Made by a program: the position numbers and the translations under genes | Shown: piece after piece, positions 19,935-28,464 of the stretch | Layout of the letters: each line of letters opens with the position of its first letter | How positions within the stretch are numbered: position 1 is the first letter of the stretch | Notes under the pieces: generated by a model | What the model saw: only the letters and a program-made list of their open reading frames with translations | Told to the model about the DNA's origin: nothing | Database searches by the model: none | Virus record (IMG/VR): IMGVR_UViG_3300000128_000013 | Coordinates: 1 to 28,464 of that record | Direction: 5' to 3' (one strand) | Length of the DNA: 28,464 nucleotides | Origin: a virus

Positions 19935-22900
19935 ATGGCAGAGATTAAAAATCTTTTTCTAGGGGCTAAGATGAATAAAGATCTTACTCCTAGGCTGGTT
20001 TCAAATAAAGAGTATATAGATGCAAGAAATGCTGTTATAATAAACTCTGAGGGAGGAGACTCCGGGCAGCTACAAAATGTTCCTGGGAATATAATAGAAA
20101 CAGATTTTGGTCTTACAGATAAAGGTCTTGAAATAATAGGTTTTTATATAGATACTACAGGAGATAGATTATTTTGCTTTATTACGAACTGGAATGATAC
20201 ATCAGCTAATGGTTTAGATAACTTTGCGGCAAGTGCAAAGATTGTTGAAAATGTAGGGGATTTTACTGGATCAAGCCATTACATATGCATGTACGACGTA
20301 AACAAGGTGCAGGGCAGTGTACTTGTTAGTGGATCGTTTTTAAATTTTTCAAAGACAAAGCCAGTGCTTGGCATAAATCTATTAGAAGAGTTATTGTTTT
20401 TTACAGACAACAGAAATCAACCAAGGAAAATAAACATTCAAAAGGCCCTAGAAGTTCCAGGATATTATAGTAATGAAGATAACATATCTGTTGCTAAGTA
20501 TTACCCGTGGCAGCCACCTATGTTAGCATCAAATAGTCCTATAGGTAGCTTATTAGATAACAGCCCAATGCGGGTTGAACTGCAGCCAGCAAACATTGAT
20601 AATGGTCAATACTTTGGAACTTTTGCAGATGGTGGTGGAGCTGACGGCCAGTTTGCAATATATGCAGAAAATAATGAAGTAATAGCTGCAACCGTATATG
20701 CCACTAACTACCCTACGTACACAACTGGTACTGGTTACGCAGCAGGGCAAAAGGTTACAATAACTGCTGCTAGGTTAGATGCTGCAATAGGCCCTGTATC
20801 TAATATGATAGGGGAAATAAAGTTATTGGTTCGGGATGGTAATCTTTTTAAAGATTCCACAATGAAGGACGTGACCTCTGAAGGTTTGCCTGGTATGCAA
20901 TACTGGGAAATATCAAATGTTGATAATGCCAGTAAAACATTTGAGATAGCCGACTTAAGCTTCGGGCCTCCTAATTACGGTAAGCTTAATAATTGGATTG
21001 GCGCATATATTACTTCTAATGATACAGCTTTAAGTCCTGGAACAAAAATAACCCAAGTTAGGTCTAAAAATTTTAATAAGCCTTTTCCTCCCATAGCCAC
21101 AAGCCTTCCAGCTGCCATACCTACTACCAGACCGGGAGTATGCATAATATATCATGATAGCCTCACAACAATTCCTGAAAATCCTGATAAACCAATAAAA
21201 ATTCTTATAGGTGCTAACCCATACTACGATGCTAATTTTAGAGGGGATAGTGAATATCTTTCAGATAAATTTGTTAGATTTAGCTACAGGTTTAAGTACG
21301 ACAACGACGAGTACTCCCTTACGGCGCCATTCACGCAGGCAGCATTTATACCAAAGCAAGATGGATATTTTTTAGATAAACAAAGTGATACAGGCGGAGG
21401 GCCAACTAATATAAATGATGATGCGGCTCAGTCAGACGAGGTTAATGCTGTGCAGAGCACAATAGTGTCATTTATGGAAAACAAAGTAAACACTGTTGGT
21501 ATCGTTATTACTATGCCAGAGGGTGTCTCAACAGTTAGTGCACTACCAGATGACTTGCATGTAAAAGAAATTGACATTTTATATAAGGAGTCAGACCAGG
21601 TAGCCATCAAGGTTGTTAACACTATTACGACTGAAGAGTTGCGGGCAATAACAGACACAAATAGAATAACGTACAATTATACATCTCAGGCCCCTATAAA
21701 AACCTTACCATCAAACGAAACATCAAGGGCTTCAGACAAAGTGCCAATTAGAGCTAAGGCTCAAGAAGTCGCTGGCAACAGGGTGATGTACGGAAATTAT
21801 TTAGTAAGAACTGCTAGGCCAAAAACTTTAGGGTATACCATAGCTTTAGGCGAAAAAGCAAAGCTAGGCCAGCTTGGTTCTTACAGCGAAATAGAGTATC
21901 CAAACCACGTATTAAAACAAAACAGGTCATACACACTTGGGGTGGTATTATCTGATAGGTTTGGAAGGCAATCCGATGTAATCCTATCTGATTTTTCAAC
22001 TGGGTACAATAATTATAATGTTGGTAATACAGATTTCATATCAGGGCAAGGCCAGCGGCCAAATGTATATAGAGGAAGTTCAATTAAAGCTTTGTGGTTA
22101 AAATTAATACCATCTGAAATTTCCTCTCCAGGATATGCTGGTTTATATAGCTCAGAAAATCCATTGGGTTGGTACAGCTACAAGTTAGTGGTACAACAAA
22201 AAGAGCAAGAATATTACAATGTATATTTGCCAAGCATACTAAATAACTCACCCCAATTTGGTACTCCCACTACTGCAAGAATAGTATCAAACAGTGTAGC
22301 TTTTATAACATTATTTTCTGACAATATAAATAAAGTTCCAAGAGACTTAAATGAGGTTGGCCCAAATCAAGTGCAGTTTTCAAGCTCTGAAAGGTTGTTT
22401 GGTAGAGTTACTAACTCAATATATATAGAAAGACAATCCAATTCTTTTCAGTTTATACCTAGTACTACTCCAGACAAAGTTGTAAGCATAGGATTAAGAG
22501 ATGAAACAGGATTAGATGAAGATGTAGACGGAGTAGCTTATACTAAGTCCCCGTTTTATGGTATGCCAAAGGTTAATGCTGTGGGTCTCAATCCACTTAT
22601 AGGTAGAATATCTACTCAAAAAACAATTGGTGCTATTGGTGGGTTTCCCGCATCAACGTCAAATCCGTCAGTTCCATCAGATTTCCCTATAACGTTTAAG
22701 AAAACAACATTAAACGTTTACGAAACAGCCCCAACGAGGTCTGAAATAGATATATTTTATGAGACCAGCACATCAGGATTAATATCTGAGCTTAACACGG
22801 ATATAGAATTTGGGGATGCTGGATTAACGGCTGTTGAAATTAAAAATTGGTCTTTCAATCTTAATGAAAGTGACCTCCCCAACACTATATTAAATAATGC

Positions 22901-23930
22901 TGGAAGCGCGTTTATTGTTAATAATTACCAAGGACTTAACTTACAAACCGTTGAGGGTGTAACTGTTATTGCAAAAATAGTATCTGTTTTTACAGGGAAA
23001 GATGAAGACATAGATATAACGGGTAGTAATCTTTTTGAATTACAACCTAGTGATACTGTTGGGTGGTTTATAAAAACATCTTCAAGTGCTAGTTTTGTTT
23101 ATACAGCTAATAGTCGCAATAACGACAAATACAAGTTTACAATAGAGTTTACCGTTACACAAGAAGGTGCTACAGAAGTATTAAAGAGTACTGTAACTGT
23201 AAATGCGTCAGAAAGTATATTAAAAAATTCACCACCTATATCTGACACAGGTAACAACACTAGAATTGCTAACCCAGGCATAATGGGATATGCTATTGAA
23301 ATGAACAGTGACTTATCTTTAGGTGTACAAATACCCTCTACTGGTAACTCAATATTCTGGGGTTCATACAACTTTGATCTCCCCGCGACAGGTAATAATG
23401 GGTTTATTGATACAGGGTTTAAATTTGATTTTAGAAATGGGGCAAGAAGTAACTTACTTGACAAACAAGGGCTTTCAATAAAAATAAAAAATGTTTTTAT
23501 AAGACTCCCAAACCTCCCAGCTGGCTTTACTCATTTTTGGGATAGTAGAAGGACTGCATCGGACTATGTAAGACTTGTTGATAATTCTTCAGGAAGTGCA
23601 AGTTCTTTACCAGAGTCGTTAGAAATAAATTTAGCTCAGGTACGGGTATTTAATCCGAATGTTACTTCTTTGTTAAGAAGATTTGAGGAAGATAGAAATA
23701 CAGGGGAATACATTGAATTTCCAGGATTGTACACCCCAGGTCAAAATCTTCAAAATTCAAGCGTGACAACAGAATACTTAATAAATATGGAGATATTTGA
23801 TGCGGCTTATAACAATATAGTTACGACTTCACCAAACAGTCCTCCAACACTTGTTGCCAATAGAGGTGCTGGGTCTAAAATTATACAAAACTTTCTCTTT
23901 ACCTTAAAAGTAAACAACCCTGACCTGTAA
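19935..23930 (+). CDS. Large tail/structural protein (stabilisation-type)
   Basis: The 1331-residue protein begins with LGAKMNKDLTPRLVSNKEYI (8-27) and the DARNAVIINSEGGDSGQLQNV segment; the MNKDxxxRLVxNxEYxDAxN pattern marks a common phage family of tail or head-stabilisation proteins, some with propeller folds. It continues with repeated strand-turn blocks. An insert near 250-300 contains TTGTGYAAGQKVTI at 263-276, and the long tail has a TLNVYETAPTRSEIDIFYET segment at about 925-944 and Ig-like strands after 1000. It starts three bases after the previous stop. It is much larger than most relatives' core, suggesting inserted decorations. A role in tail hub or head closure is inferred from the N-terminal family signature. 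Confidence 0.6.
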   Translation: MAEIKNLFLGAKMNKDLTPRLVSNKEYIDARNAVIINSEGGDSGQLQNVPGNIIETDFGLTDKGLEIIGFYIDTTGDRLFCFITNWNDTSANGLDNFAASAKIVENVGDFTGSSHYICMYDVNKVQGSVLVSGSFLNFSKTKPVLGINLLEELLFFTDNRNQPRKINIQKALEVPGYYSNEDNISVAKYYPWQPPMLASNSPIGSLLDNSPMRVELQPANIDNGQYFGTFADGGGADGQFAIYAENNEVIAATVYATNYPTYTTGTGYAAGQKVTITAARLDAAIGPVSNMIGEIKLLVRDGNLFKDSTMKDVTSEGLPGMQYWEISNVDNASKTFEIADLSFGPPNYGKLNNWIGAYITSNDTALSPGTKITQVRSKNFNKPFPPIATSLPAAIPTTRPGVCIIYHDSLTTIPENPDKPIKILIGANPYYDANFRGDSEYLSDKFVRFSYRFKYDNDEYSLTAPFTQAAFIPKQDGYFLDKQSDTGGGPTNINDDAAQSDEVNAVQSTIVSFMENKVNTVGIVITMPEGVSTVSALPDDLHVKEIDILYKESDQVAIKVVNTITTEELRAITDTNRITYNYTSQAPIKTLPSNETSRASDKVPIRAKAQEVAGNRVMYGNYLVRTARPKTLGYTIALGEKAKLGQLGSYSEIEYPNHVLKQNRSYTLGVVLSDRFGRQSDVILSDFSTGYNNYNVGNTDFISGQGQRPNVYRGSSIKALWLKLIPSEISSPGYAGLYSSENPLGWYSYKLVVQQKEQEYYNVYLPSILNNSPQFGTPTTARIVSNSVAFITLFSDNINKVPRDLNEVGPNQVQFSSSERLFGRVTNSIYIERQSNSFQFIPSTTPDKVVSIGLRDETGLDEDVDGVAYTKSPFYGMPKVNAVGLNPLIGRISTQKTIGAIGGFPASTSNPSVPSDFPITFKKTTLNVYETAPTRSEIDIFYETSTSGLISELNTDIEFGDAGLTAVEIKNWSFNLNESDLPNTILNNAGSAFIVNNYQGLNLQTVEGVTVIAKIVSVFTGKDEDIDITGSNLFELQPSDTVGWFIKTSSSASFVYTANSRNNDKYKFTIEFTVTQEGATEVLKSTVTVNASESILKNSPPISDTGNNTRIANPGIMGYAIEMNSDLSLGVQIPSTGNSIFWGSYNFDLPATGNNGFIDTGFKFDFRNGARSNLLDKQGLSIKIKNVFIRLPNLPAGFTHFWDSRRTASDYVRLVDNSSGSASSLPESLEINLAQVRVFNPNVTSLLRRFEEDRNTGEYIEFPGLYTPGQNLQNSSVTTEYLINMEIFDAAYNNIVTTSPNSPPTLVANRGAGSKIIQNFLFTLKVNNPDL

Positions 23931-23949
23931 TATCCAAAAAAATATATAA

Positions 23950-25731
23950 ATGAGCGCTACTACAGAAGTACAATACTTTAATTCTTTTTTATTAAAAAAG
24001 GTTGCCACAGGGGTGGGGGAGAACATTTCCACTCAATCCTCAGGGGCCGCTGTCTGGCCTGGTTTAGCCTGGAGCAATATGGATGGATACCCAGTATTCC
24101 CTTTATATGTTTTAGATGGATCATCTTACGAGGATAACTATTGGTATATAGAAGAGTCTAGAATACGAGGGGGATACAATAATACATCGGTAGATTTTGG
24201 AGTAAAGGCATACATAACAGAGTCTGAAGACTCAGAGTTAATACTTAGCAATGGAATAATATATTCTGGTTTATATAATCAATTAACTGGATTAAACGAA
24301 ACCAATGTTTTTTCTACTGGGGAAAATATAACAAAGGAAGTTGACCCAAGATACGGAGGCATACAAAAGTTATACACCACTGACACTAACTTAATAATAT
24401 TTCAAGAAGATAAAGTTAGTAATGCTTTAGTAGACAAGGATGCAATATACACCGCCGATGGCAATCCTGCATTAACGGCGTCAAGACTTGTTTTAGGACA
24501 GATTAATCAGTACTCTGGCGAGTATGGTATTAGTCAAAACCCAGAATCTTTTGCCTTTAAAGGATACAGAATGTATTTTTCAGATAGAAGCAGGGGGGCT
24601 ATATTAAGGTTATCAAGGGATGGTATAACGGAAATAAGCTCGTATGGAATGAGGGACTTTTTTAGAGATGACCTATCTACTGTTACCACTATAAATAAAT
24701 CAAAAGAAAATACTTTTACGGCTGAATTAACTGATCCTGTAGATAAAAGAGCTATTAAATTATTTTTAGATGGAGCTTATTTAACACAGGAGGAGTTAGA
24801 AAAACAAACAGGCAATATAGAGATAGGTATGGGTATAATTGGGGTTACACCTAACAACCTTTATGTTCAAGGTATAGATCTTTTCTTTGCAACAGGTGCA
24901 ACACCCTATGTAGTTATATATGTTGGGGAGAATGATATAGATATTATTTTTGATAATCCTATTTTAGTAAATGGTATTATTCAAGGGGAAGTATCTTTAT
25001 TTAGCTATGTTAACGATAAAATTGTGGGGGCATACGATAACTACCATGATAAGTATGTTGTATCAATGCAAGTGTTTGATGATGTTAATGATGTAGAGAC
25101 ATACAACACAGTGTCATTTAATGAAGCAAATAATGCATGGACTAGTTTCTGGGATTACGACCCTAGATTTGGAGGCACATTAAATAGTAGTTATTATACT
25201 TGTAATGGCCCGTCTATTTGGAAACATTACGATGAACAAGTAATTAATAATAGAGGGACTTTCTATGGAACGTATTATCCAACATCTGTTACATTGTCTT
25301 TCAATCCTAATGTTTCTATATCTAAAAATTTCCAAACGGTGAATTATGAAGGGTCTAACGGATGGCAGTCAGATTATTTTTTATCAGATCCCACAGGACT
25401 TAGTCTAGAATCAATTAACTACCAAGACACAACGGCCCTTGTGTACAGTTACGATGAGGGTGCATACATAGAAGGTGGCGTAACATACAGAGCTGGTTTT
25501 GATAGAAGAGAAAATAAATATTACGCTAATTTAGTTAACAAGGGTGTTGAATCTACGGGAGCTGTGACGCAGCCTATCTCTTTTGGAATGCCGGGTCAAG
25601 TTCTTCCAGGAGCTAGTATGAGTGGAATTAAAGGGTACTTTGCAACAGTAAAAATAAGTACGGATAGTACAACAGATGTAGGTGGAACTAAAACTTTATT
25701 TGCAGTATCATCAAACTATGTTAAATCTTAA
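23950..25731 (+). CDS. Large structural protein, tail-hub-like
   Basis: The 593-residue protein starts at ATG 23950, 19 bases after the previous stop. It has YFNSFLLKKVATG, then WPGLAWSNMDGYPVFP, then NYWYIEESRIRGGYNN (about 60-78), NLIIFQEDKVSNALVDKDAI (about 152-171), the strongly patterned GYRMYFSDRSRGAILRLSRD (203-222), and a C-terminus GIKGYFATVKISTDST then LFAVSSNYV. Repeated strand blocks with Tyr-rich turns suggest a beta-propeller. I recall this family, including the closing segment, as conserved beside the MNKD-type protein in marine Bacteroidetes phages. It may form a tail ring or muzzle on the short tail. The function remains inferred. Confidence 0.6.
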   Translation: MSATTEVQYFNSFLLKKVATGVGENISTQSSGAAVWPGLAWSNMDGYPVFPLYVLDGSSYEDNYWYIEESRIRGGYNNTSVDFGVKAYITESEDSELILSNGIIYSGLYNQLTGLNETNVFSTGENITKEVDPRYGGIQKLYTTDTNLIIFQEDKVSNALVDKDAIYTADGNPALTASRLVLGQINQYSGEYGISQNPESFAFKGYRMYFSDRSRGAILRLSRDGITEISSYGMRDFFRDDLSTVTTINKSKENTFTAELTDPVDKRAIKLFLDGAYLTQEELEKQTGNIEIGMGIIGVTPNNLYVQGIDLFFATGATPYVVIYVGENDIDIIFDNPILVNGIIQGEVSLFSYVNDKIVGAYDNYHDKYVVSMQVFDDVNDVETYNTVSFNEANNAWTSFWDYDPRFGGTLNSSYYTCNGPSIWKHYDEQVINNRGTFYGTYYPTSVTLSFNPNVSISKNFQTVNYEGSNGWQSDYFLSDPTGLSLESINYQDTTALVYSYDEGAYIEGGVTYRAGFDRRENKYYANLVNKGVESTGAVTQPISFGMPGQVLPGASMSGIKGYFATVKISTDSTTDVGGTKTLFAVSSNYVKS

Positions 25732-25745
25732 AAAAATAAAATAAT

Positions 25746-26465
25746 ATGGCACTAATGGGGGCAATGTTAGCCGTACAAGCGGGAGCAGCTATAACTAATA
25801 CTATAGTAGGCATGTCTAATGCAAAAAAAGATGAAAAAGACGCTAAAGCTAAAAGAGAAGCTTTGGAGACTACTTTAACTAACCTAGAACAAGAAAGAAG
25901 AGATGTTGTAGATAATTTTGAAGGGCAATTTAGTAATACCTATGCTAACCTGGGTGTTGCAACACAAGCCGCAGAAATGCAAATTGAGCAAACAGATATT
26001 GCTTTAGCAAATACATTAGATACAATTAGGGCAACGGGTGGAGCAGCAGGTGGTGCTACAGCATTAGCACAAGCAGCTTTGTCAAGTAAAAAAGGTGTTT
26101 CTGCTAGCATAGAAAAACAAGAGGTAGCTAATGAAAAATTAAGAGCTGAGGGGGAAGCAGTTTTACAACAGAAAAAATTAGAAGAAGGATTAAGAGCAGA
26201 GGCCCGTGTTGTGGAACAATTAGATAGAACACAAGCATTAGCTGATGAGCAAAGAGCAAGAGAAATGCAAGCGGTAGTTGATCGTAGAGGGGCCTTTTCT
26301 AGCGGTATTGGTGCATTAGGAGATATGGCCGGTAGTTTAGCAGGGGCAGGAATTAGCAGTGGGCAGTTTGACCTTGGTAGCCTTGGTAAGAAAAGCAGTG
26401 CAAGTATACCTAGCACAGGCTTTGGTAGTGGAAATATAAGCAAAGGCTTTGGGGGCTTGGGTTAA
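25746..26465 (+). CDS. Internal virion/ejection-type coiled-coil protein
   Basis: The 239-residue protein has a hydrophobic N-terminus (ALMGAMLAVQAGAAITNTIV, about 2-21), then a long Ala/Glu/Gln-rich coiled coil from about 27 to 180 (KKDEKDAKAKREALETTLTN, with a GGAAGGATALAQAAL hinge near 98-112), and a Gly/Ser-rich tail. This layout, a hydrophobic start, coiled coil and flexible tail, fits the small ejection (internal core) proteins of short-tailed phages such as T7 gp14, although no clear sequence homology is visible. It precedes a further 564-residue protein and another large one, which would complete an ejection set. Composition-based, so only moderate confidence. Confidence 0.55.
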   Translation: MALMGAMLAVQAGAAITNTIVGMSNAKKDEKDAKAKREALETTLTNLEQERRDVVDNFEGQFSNTYANLGVATQAAEMQIEQTDIALANTLDTIRATGGAAGGATALAQAALSSKKGVSASIEKQEVANEKLRAEGEAVLQQKKLEEGLRAEARVVEQLDRTQALADEQRAREMQAVVDRRGAFSSGIGALGDMAGSLAGAGISSGQFDLGSLGKKSSASIPSTGFGSGNISKGFGGLG

Positions 26466-26483
26466 TAAAAATAATAAATAAAC

Positions 26484-28178
26484 ATGGGCACATATAGAAA
26501 ACCAGCATCGCTAGTTGATACACAATCAGGAAAAATATCTAGAGCTACAACAGAAAAACTTTCTGCTAATTTTAATAAAATTTTGCAAGTTTCATTGGCA
26601 CAATCCAAAATAAGAGCTAAACAAAAAGAAGAAAGCGATAAAGCTATAAGAAAAATTTATACAGAGGAAGCTAGTCGCCTTGCTATTGGAAATTCAAACA
26701 TTAAAAATAGTACAATTAACGCTCAAAGTATTACGAATACTACTAGAAGCATTTCAGAACAAACTGCTGCAGCAAGGATAAGACTTTTGGCGGGCGGGGC
26801 AGTACCTGGCACAGAGGAATTTAATAGATTAGCTACAAAAGCTGCAAATGGTCAACAATTTTTTAATAATATGCCAAAAAGGCTAGCTGACTTAGAAGCA
26901 TCAGATAGCCAAATAGTTACCGATATATCAAAAGGAGTTGGAAGCAAGGCAGGAATGATTTCTGCTGCCTCGGTTAAGGATAGCCGCTTTTTAGAAGCAT
27001 ACTCCCCTGGAACTGGGTGGGAATCAGGCTATGGTGCTGAGCTAGGCGATGACGGAGAATACCACGATTACCTTCTGCGTGAAAAAGATGGGGTTAAAAT
27101 AAAAGACTATGCTAACTTTCTAGGTGGCTCTACCCCCGAAACAACATTTAATAGAGTTAGCTATAGAATAAACCCTGATGTTGTTGGGGGGACTCAAACG
27201 ATACTAAAAGAGTTAAAAATTTTAAATTCGGACAGCACACCCGCTGATATGTTTATAAAAAAGTCAACCACAGAAGACGCAGGGGAAGTGCCAGGAAGGG
27301 GCTTTGTACAAGCTATATATAATGTGGAAAGCATTGATTCAGATAAGCTATATTCTTCTGTTGATGCAGCCGCTTCGGGGTATGGCGAATTGATTATAAA
27401 AAATGGGGTGGGGTCAATGCTAGACCTTTTACAAGAAAAGGGAATAGGGGAGAGTATCCCTGGCAGTGATGCTATAGGATACAGATTTTTTAAAAGAAAT
27501 AAAGATGGATCTATATATAAAAATGCGGAAGGCAAAGCGGAGCGGGAGGACAAACCAACCCCAATTACCAACCAATTTGGGGAGTTTATTATAGACCCAG
27601 AAAATAATTCGCCGGATACAGCTTTCTTAAGTGACGACGAATACGATGGTTTTATGCGAATGGTACATGAAATCTCTGCCAATGGAGCTGGAGCATTTAG
27701 CAACCCTAAAAGAGAGCTTGACGCTACTGCAACTGAAAGACTTATAAAATCTAGAGCTAACATAGCCAAACCCCCTAAACTTACTGATAAGCAAGAAATT
27801 CAAAACTTTAACTTAACAGAAATAAATAAGTACAAAGAAAGACAGCTTGATGAATTACCTTGGGGACAAAAATTTAAGGCTGATGAAGTAGACGTTAATA
27901 AAGCTAATACCCTGCTAGCTGAAACCCTTAATGGATTATCATATGTTGGGGATTTAACTGGAACTTTAGAAGTTAAATATGTAGAAAAGCCAACTGGCAT
28001 TGGAGGGAAAGCAGGTCTTGATGGATTTATAGAAGTATATCGAATATCCAATACAAGAAGAACTAAAGAGGATGAGTTTAAATTAAGCGATGGCGGACAA
28101 ATGGAAAGTTTTGATCAATATCTTAATAAAAATCTTTACGGTAAAGTAGGATCAACAAATAAAACAAACGCATATTAA
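26484..28178 (+). CDS. Putative internal virion/ejection protein
   Basis: The 564-residue protein starts at ATG 26484 behind AATAATAAATAAAC. It opens with KPASLVDTQSGKISRATTEK, then a helical Lys/Ala/Glu-rich region to about 110 (FNKILQVSLAQSKIRAKQKE), followed by mixed alpha/beta segments. There are no catalytic motifs I recognise, no cysteine and no membrane segment. It lies between a coiled-coil ejection-type protein and the start of another large gene, the usual place of internal virion proteins in short-tailed phages. Relatives I recall from marine phages are uncharacterised. Whether it has an enzyme activity is unknown. Confidence 0.5.
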   Translation: MGTYRKPASLVDTQSGKISRATTEKLSANFNKILQVSLAQSKIRAKQKEESDKAIRKIYTEEASRLAIGNSNIKNSTINAQSITNTTRSISEQTAAARIRLLAGGAVPGTEEFNRLATKAANGQQFFNNMPKRLADLEASDSQIVTDISKGVGSKAGMISAASVKDSRFLEAYSPGTGWESGYGAELGDDGEYHDYLLREKDGVKIKDYANFLGGSTPETTFNRVSYRINPDVVGGTQTILKELKILNSDSTPADMFIKKSTTEDAGEVPGRGFVQAIYNVESIDSDKLYSSVDAAASGYGELIIKNGVGSMLDLLQEKGIGESIPGSDAIGYRFFKRNKDGSIYKNAEGKAEREDKPTPITNQFGEFIIDPENNSPDTAFLSDDEYDGFMRMVHEISANGAGAFSNPKRELDATATERLIKSRANIAKPPKLTDKQEIQNFNLTEINKYKERQLDELPWGQKFKADEVDVNKANTLLAETLNGLSYVGDLTGTLEVKYVEKPTGIGGKAGLDGFIEVYRISNTRRTKEDEFKLSDGGQMESFDQYLNKNLYGKVGSTNKTNAY

Positions 28179-28179
28179 T

Positions 28180-28464
28180 ATGAACGAAGAAATTTTATTA
28201 AAATTATATAATAATGCAGAAGTGCATTTTACTATGCCTAGCTTTGAGGATTTTAAAGCCGATATGGAAGATGAGGATAAGCTATCTAAATTCAGGGAGT
28301 CCATGTCCACTCATTATAATATCCCTGATATTGTTACATTGAAAGAAGATCTAGGGTTTAAGCCGGGAAAGAAAGATGTTGTTGTGGAGGAAGATGTGGT
28401 CACAGCAACGGAAGAGAGTTCAGCATCTGGGGTTGGACCTTTAGCGTTAGAAGAAGAGGGGGAT
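28180..28464 (+). CDS. Start of a large internal virion-type protein (3' truncated by window)
   Basis: ATG 28180, one base after the previous stop, opens a frame with no stop to the window end (95 codons visible). The protein starts MNEEILLKLYNNAEVHFTMP, then SFEDFKADMEDEDKLSKFRE and the MSTHYNIPDIVTLKEDLGFK segment. It then becomes acidic and low-complexity (VVVEEDVVTATEESS). A short domain of this type (FxxF...M..D.xxxxFRxxMxxxY.IxDIxTLxEDxG) at the N-terminus, followed by a disordered linker, is what I recall from very large internal or polyvalent proteins of Bacteroidetes phages. Only the N-terminus is visible, so neither length nor enzyme content can be judged. Confidence 0.6.
   Translation, partial: MNEEILLKLYNNAEVHFTMPSFEDFKADMEDEDKLSKFRESMSTHYNIPDIVTLKEDLGFKPGKKDVVVEEDVVTATEESSASGVGPLALEEEGD

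Noticed and set aside
25746-26465. Microvirus-type pilot protein or a prophage origin for the coiled-coil protein
   Set aside because: The composition is similar to pilot proteins, but the surrounding double-stranded-DNA phage head and tail genes make an ejection protein more likely. No integrase, attachment site or lysogeny repressor is seen.

Overview
The window reads as one contiguous piece of a lytic-type, short-tailed bacteriophage genome (podovirus-like), most probably infecting a marine member of the Bacteroidetes (Flavobacteriia). The reasons are: every gene is on the + strand, packed with 1-56 nt overlaps or short AT-rich gaps; the DNA is AT-rich; starts lack Shine-Dalgarno sequences and instead sit behind A/T-rich leaders such as TAAAAATATG; and the terminase, portal, capsid and connector proteins match, as far as I recall them, protein families seen in uncultured marine and flavobacterial phages. 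There is no tape-measure protein, tail tube or sheath, while there are ejection-type proteins, so a short tail is inferred.

Layout, left to right. (1) 1-2981: the end of a receptor-binding or tail-fibre protein, a small partner, a PKD plus BspA-like (DUF285) repeat adhesin, and four small proteins. (2) 3039-5280: a chaperonin operon with a full-length GroEL-like protein, a short GroES-like co-chaperonin and a winged-helix protein, joined by 1-4 nt overlaps. (3) 5290-7965: small accessory and lysis genes, including a short holin-like membrane protein too small for a 60-residue ORF cut-off, a lysine/alanine-rich basic protein, an M15-type peptidase endolysin, basic and Cys-containing small proteins, an HExxH protein, and a second two-helix holin-like protein. 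(4) 8016-9304: four small genes leading into packaging, one of which (8479-9075) looks like two GroES-like folds in tandem, and one a candidate small terminase. (5) 9306-16658: large terminase, portal, scaffold-like protein and major capsid protein, closed by a clear intrinsic terminator. (6) 16743-28464: a conserved virion protein, two connector-like proteins, two large tail/structural proteins, two ejection-type proteins, and the start of a further protein that leaves the window.

How it fits together: terminase and portal package DNA into a shell of capsid protein built on scaffold; the connector and large structural proteins close the head and form the tail; internal proteins are ejected into the host; fibres and the BspA/PKD protein at the left edge bind the cell; and the M15 peptidase and holins release progeny. 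The most distinctive element is chaperonin biology. The phage carries its own GroEL and a GroES that appears to lack the roof hairpin (as in T4 gp31), plus a possible two-domain GroES-like protein next to the terminase. I infer that this serves capsid or other virion-protein folding. All family assignments are from reading the translated sequence and memory of the families; no database search was possible. No gap between genes exceeds 300 bases, and I saw no tRNA, rRNA, CRISPR, insertion sequence or integrase.
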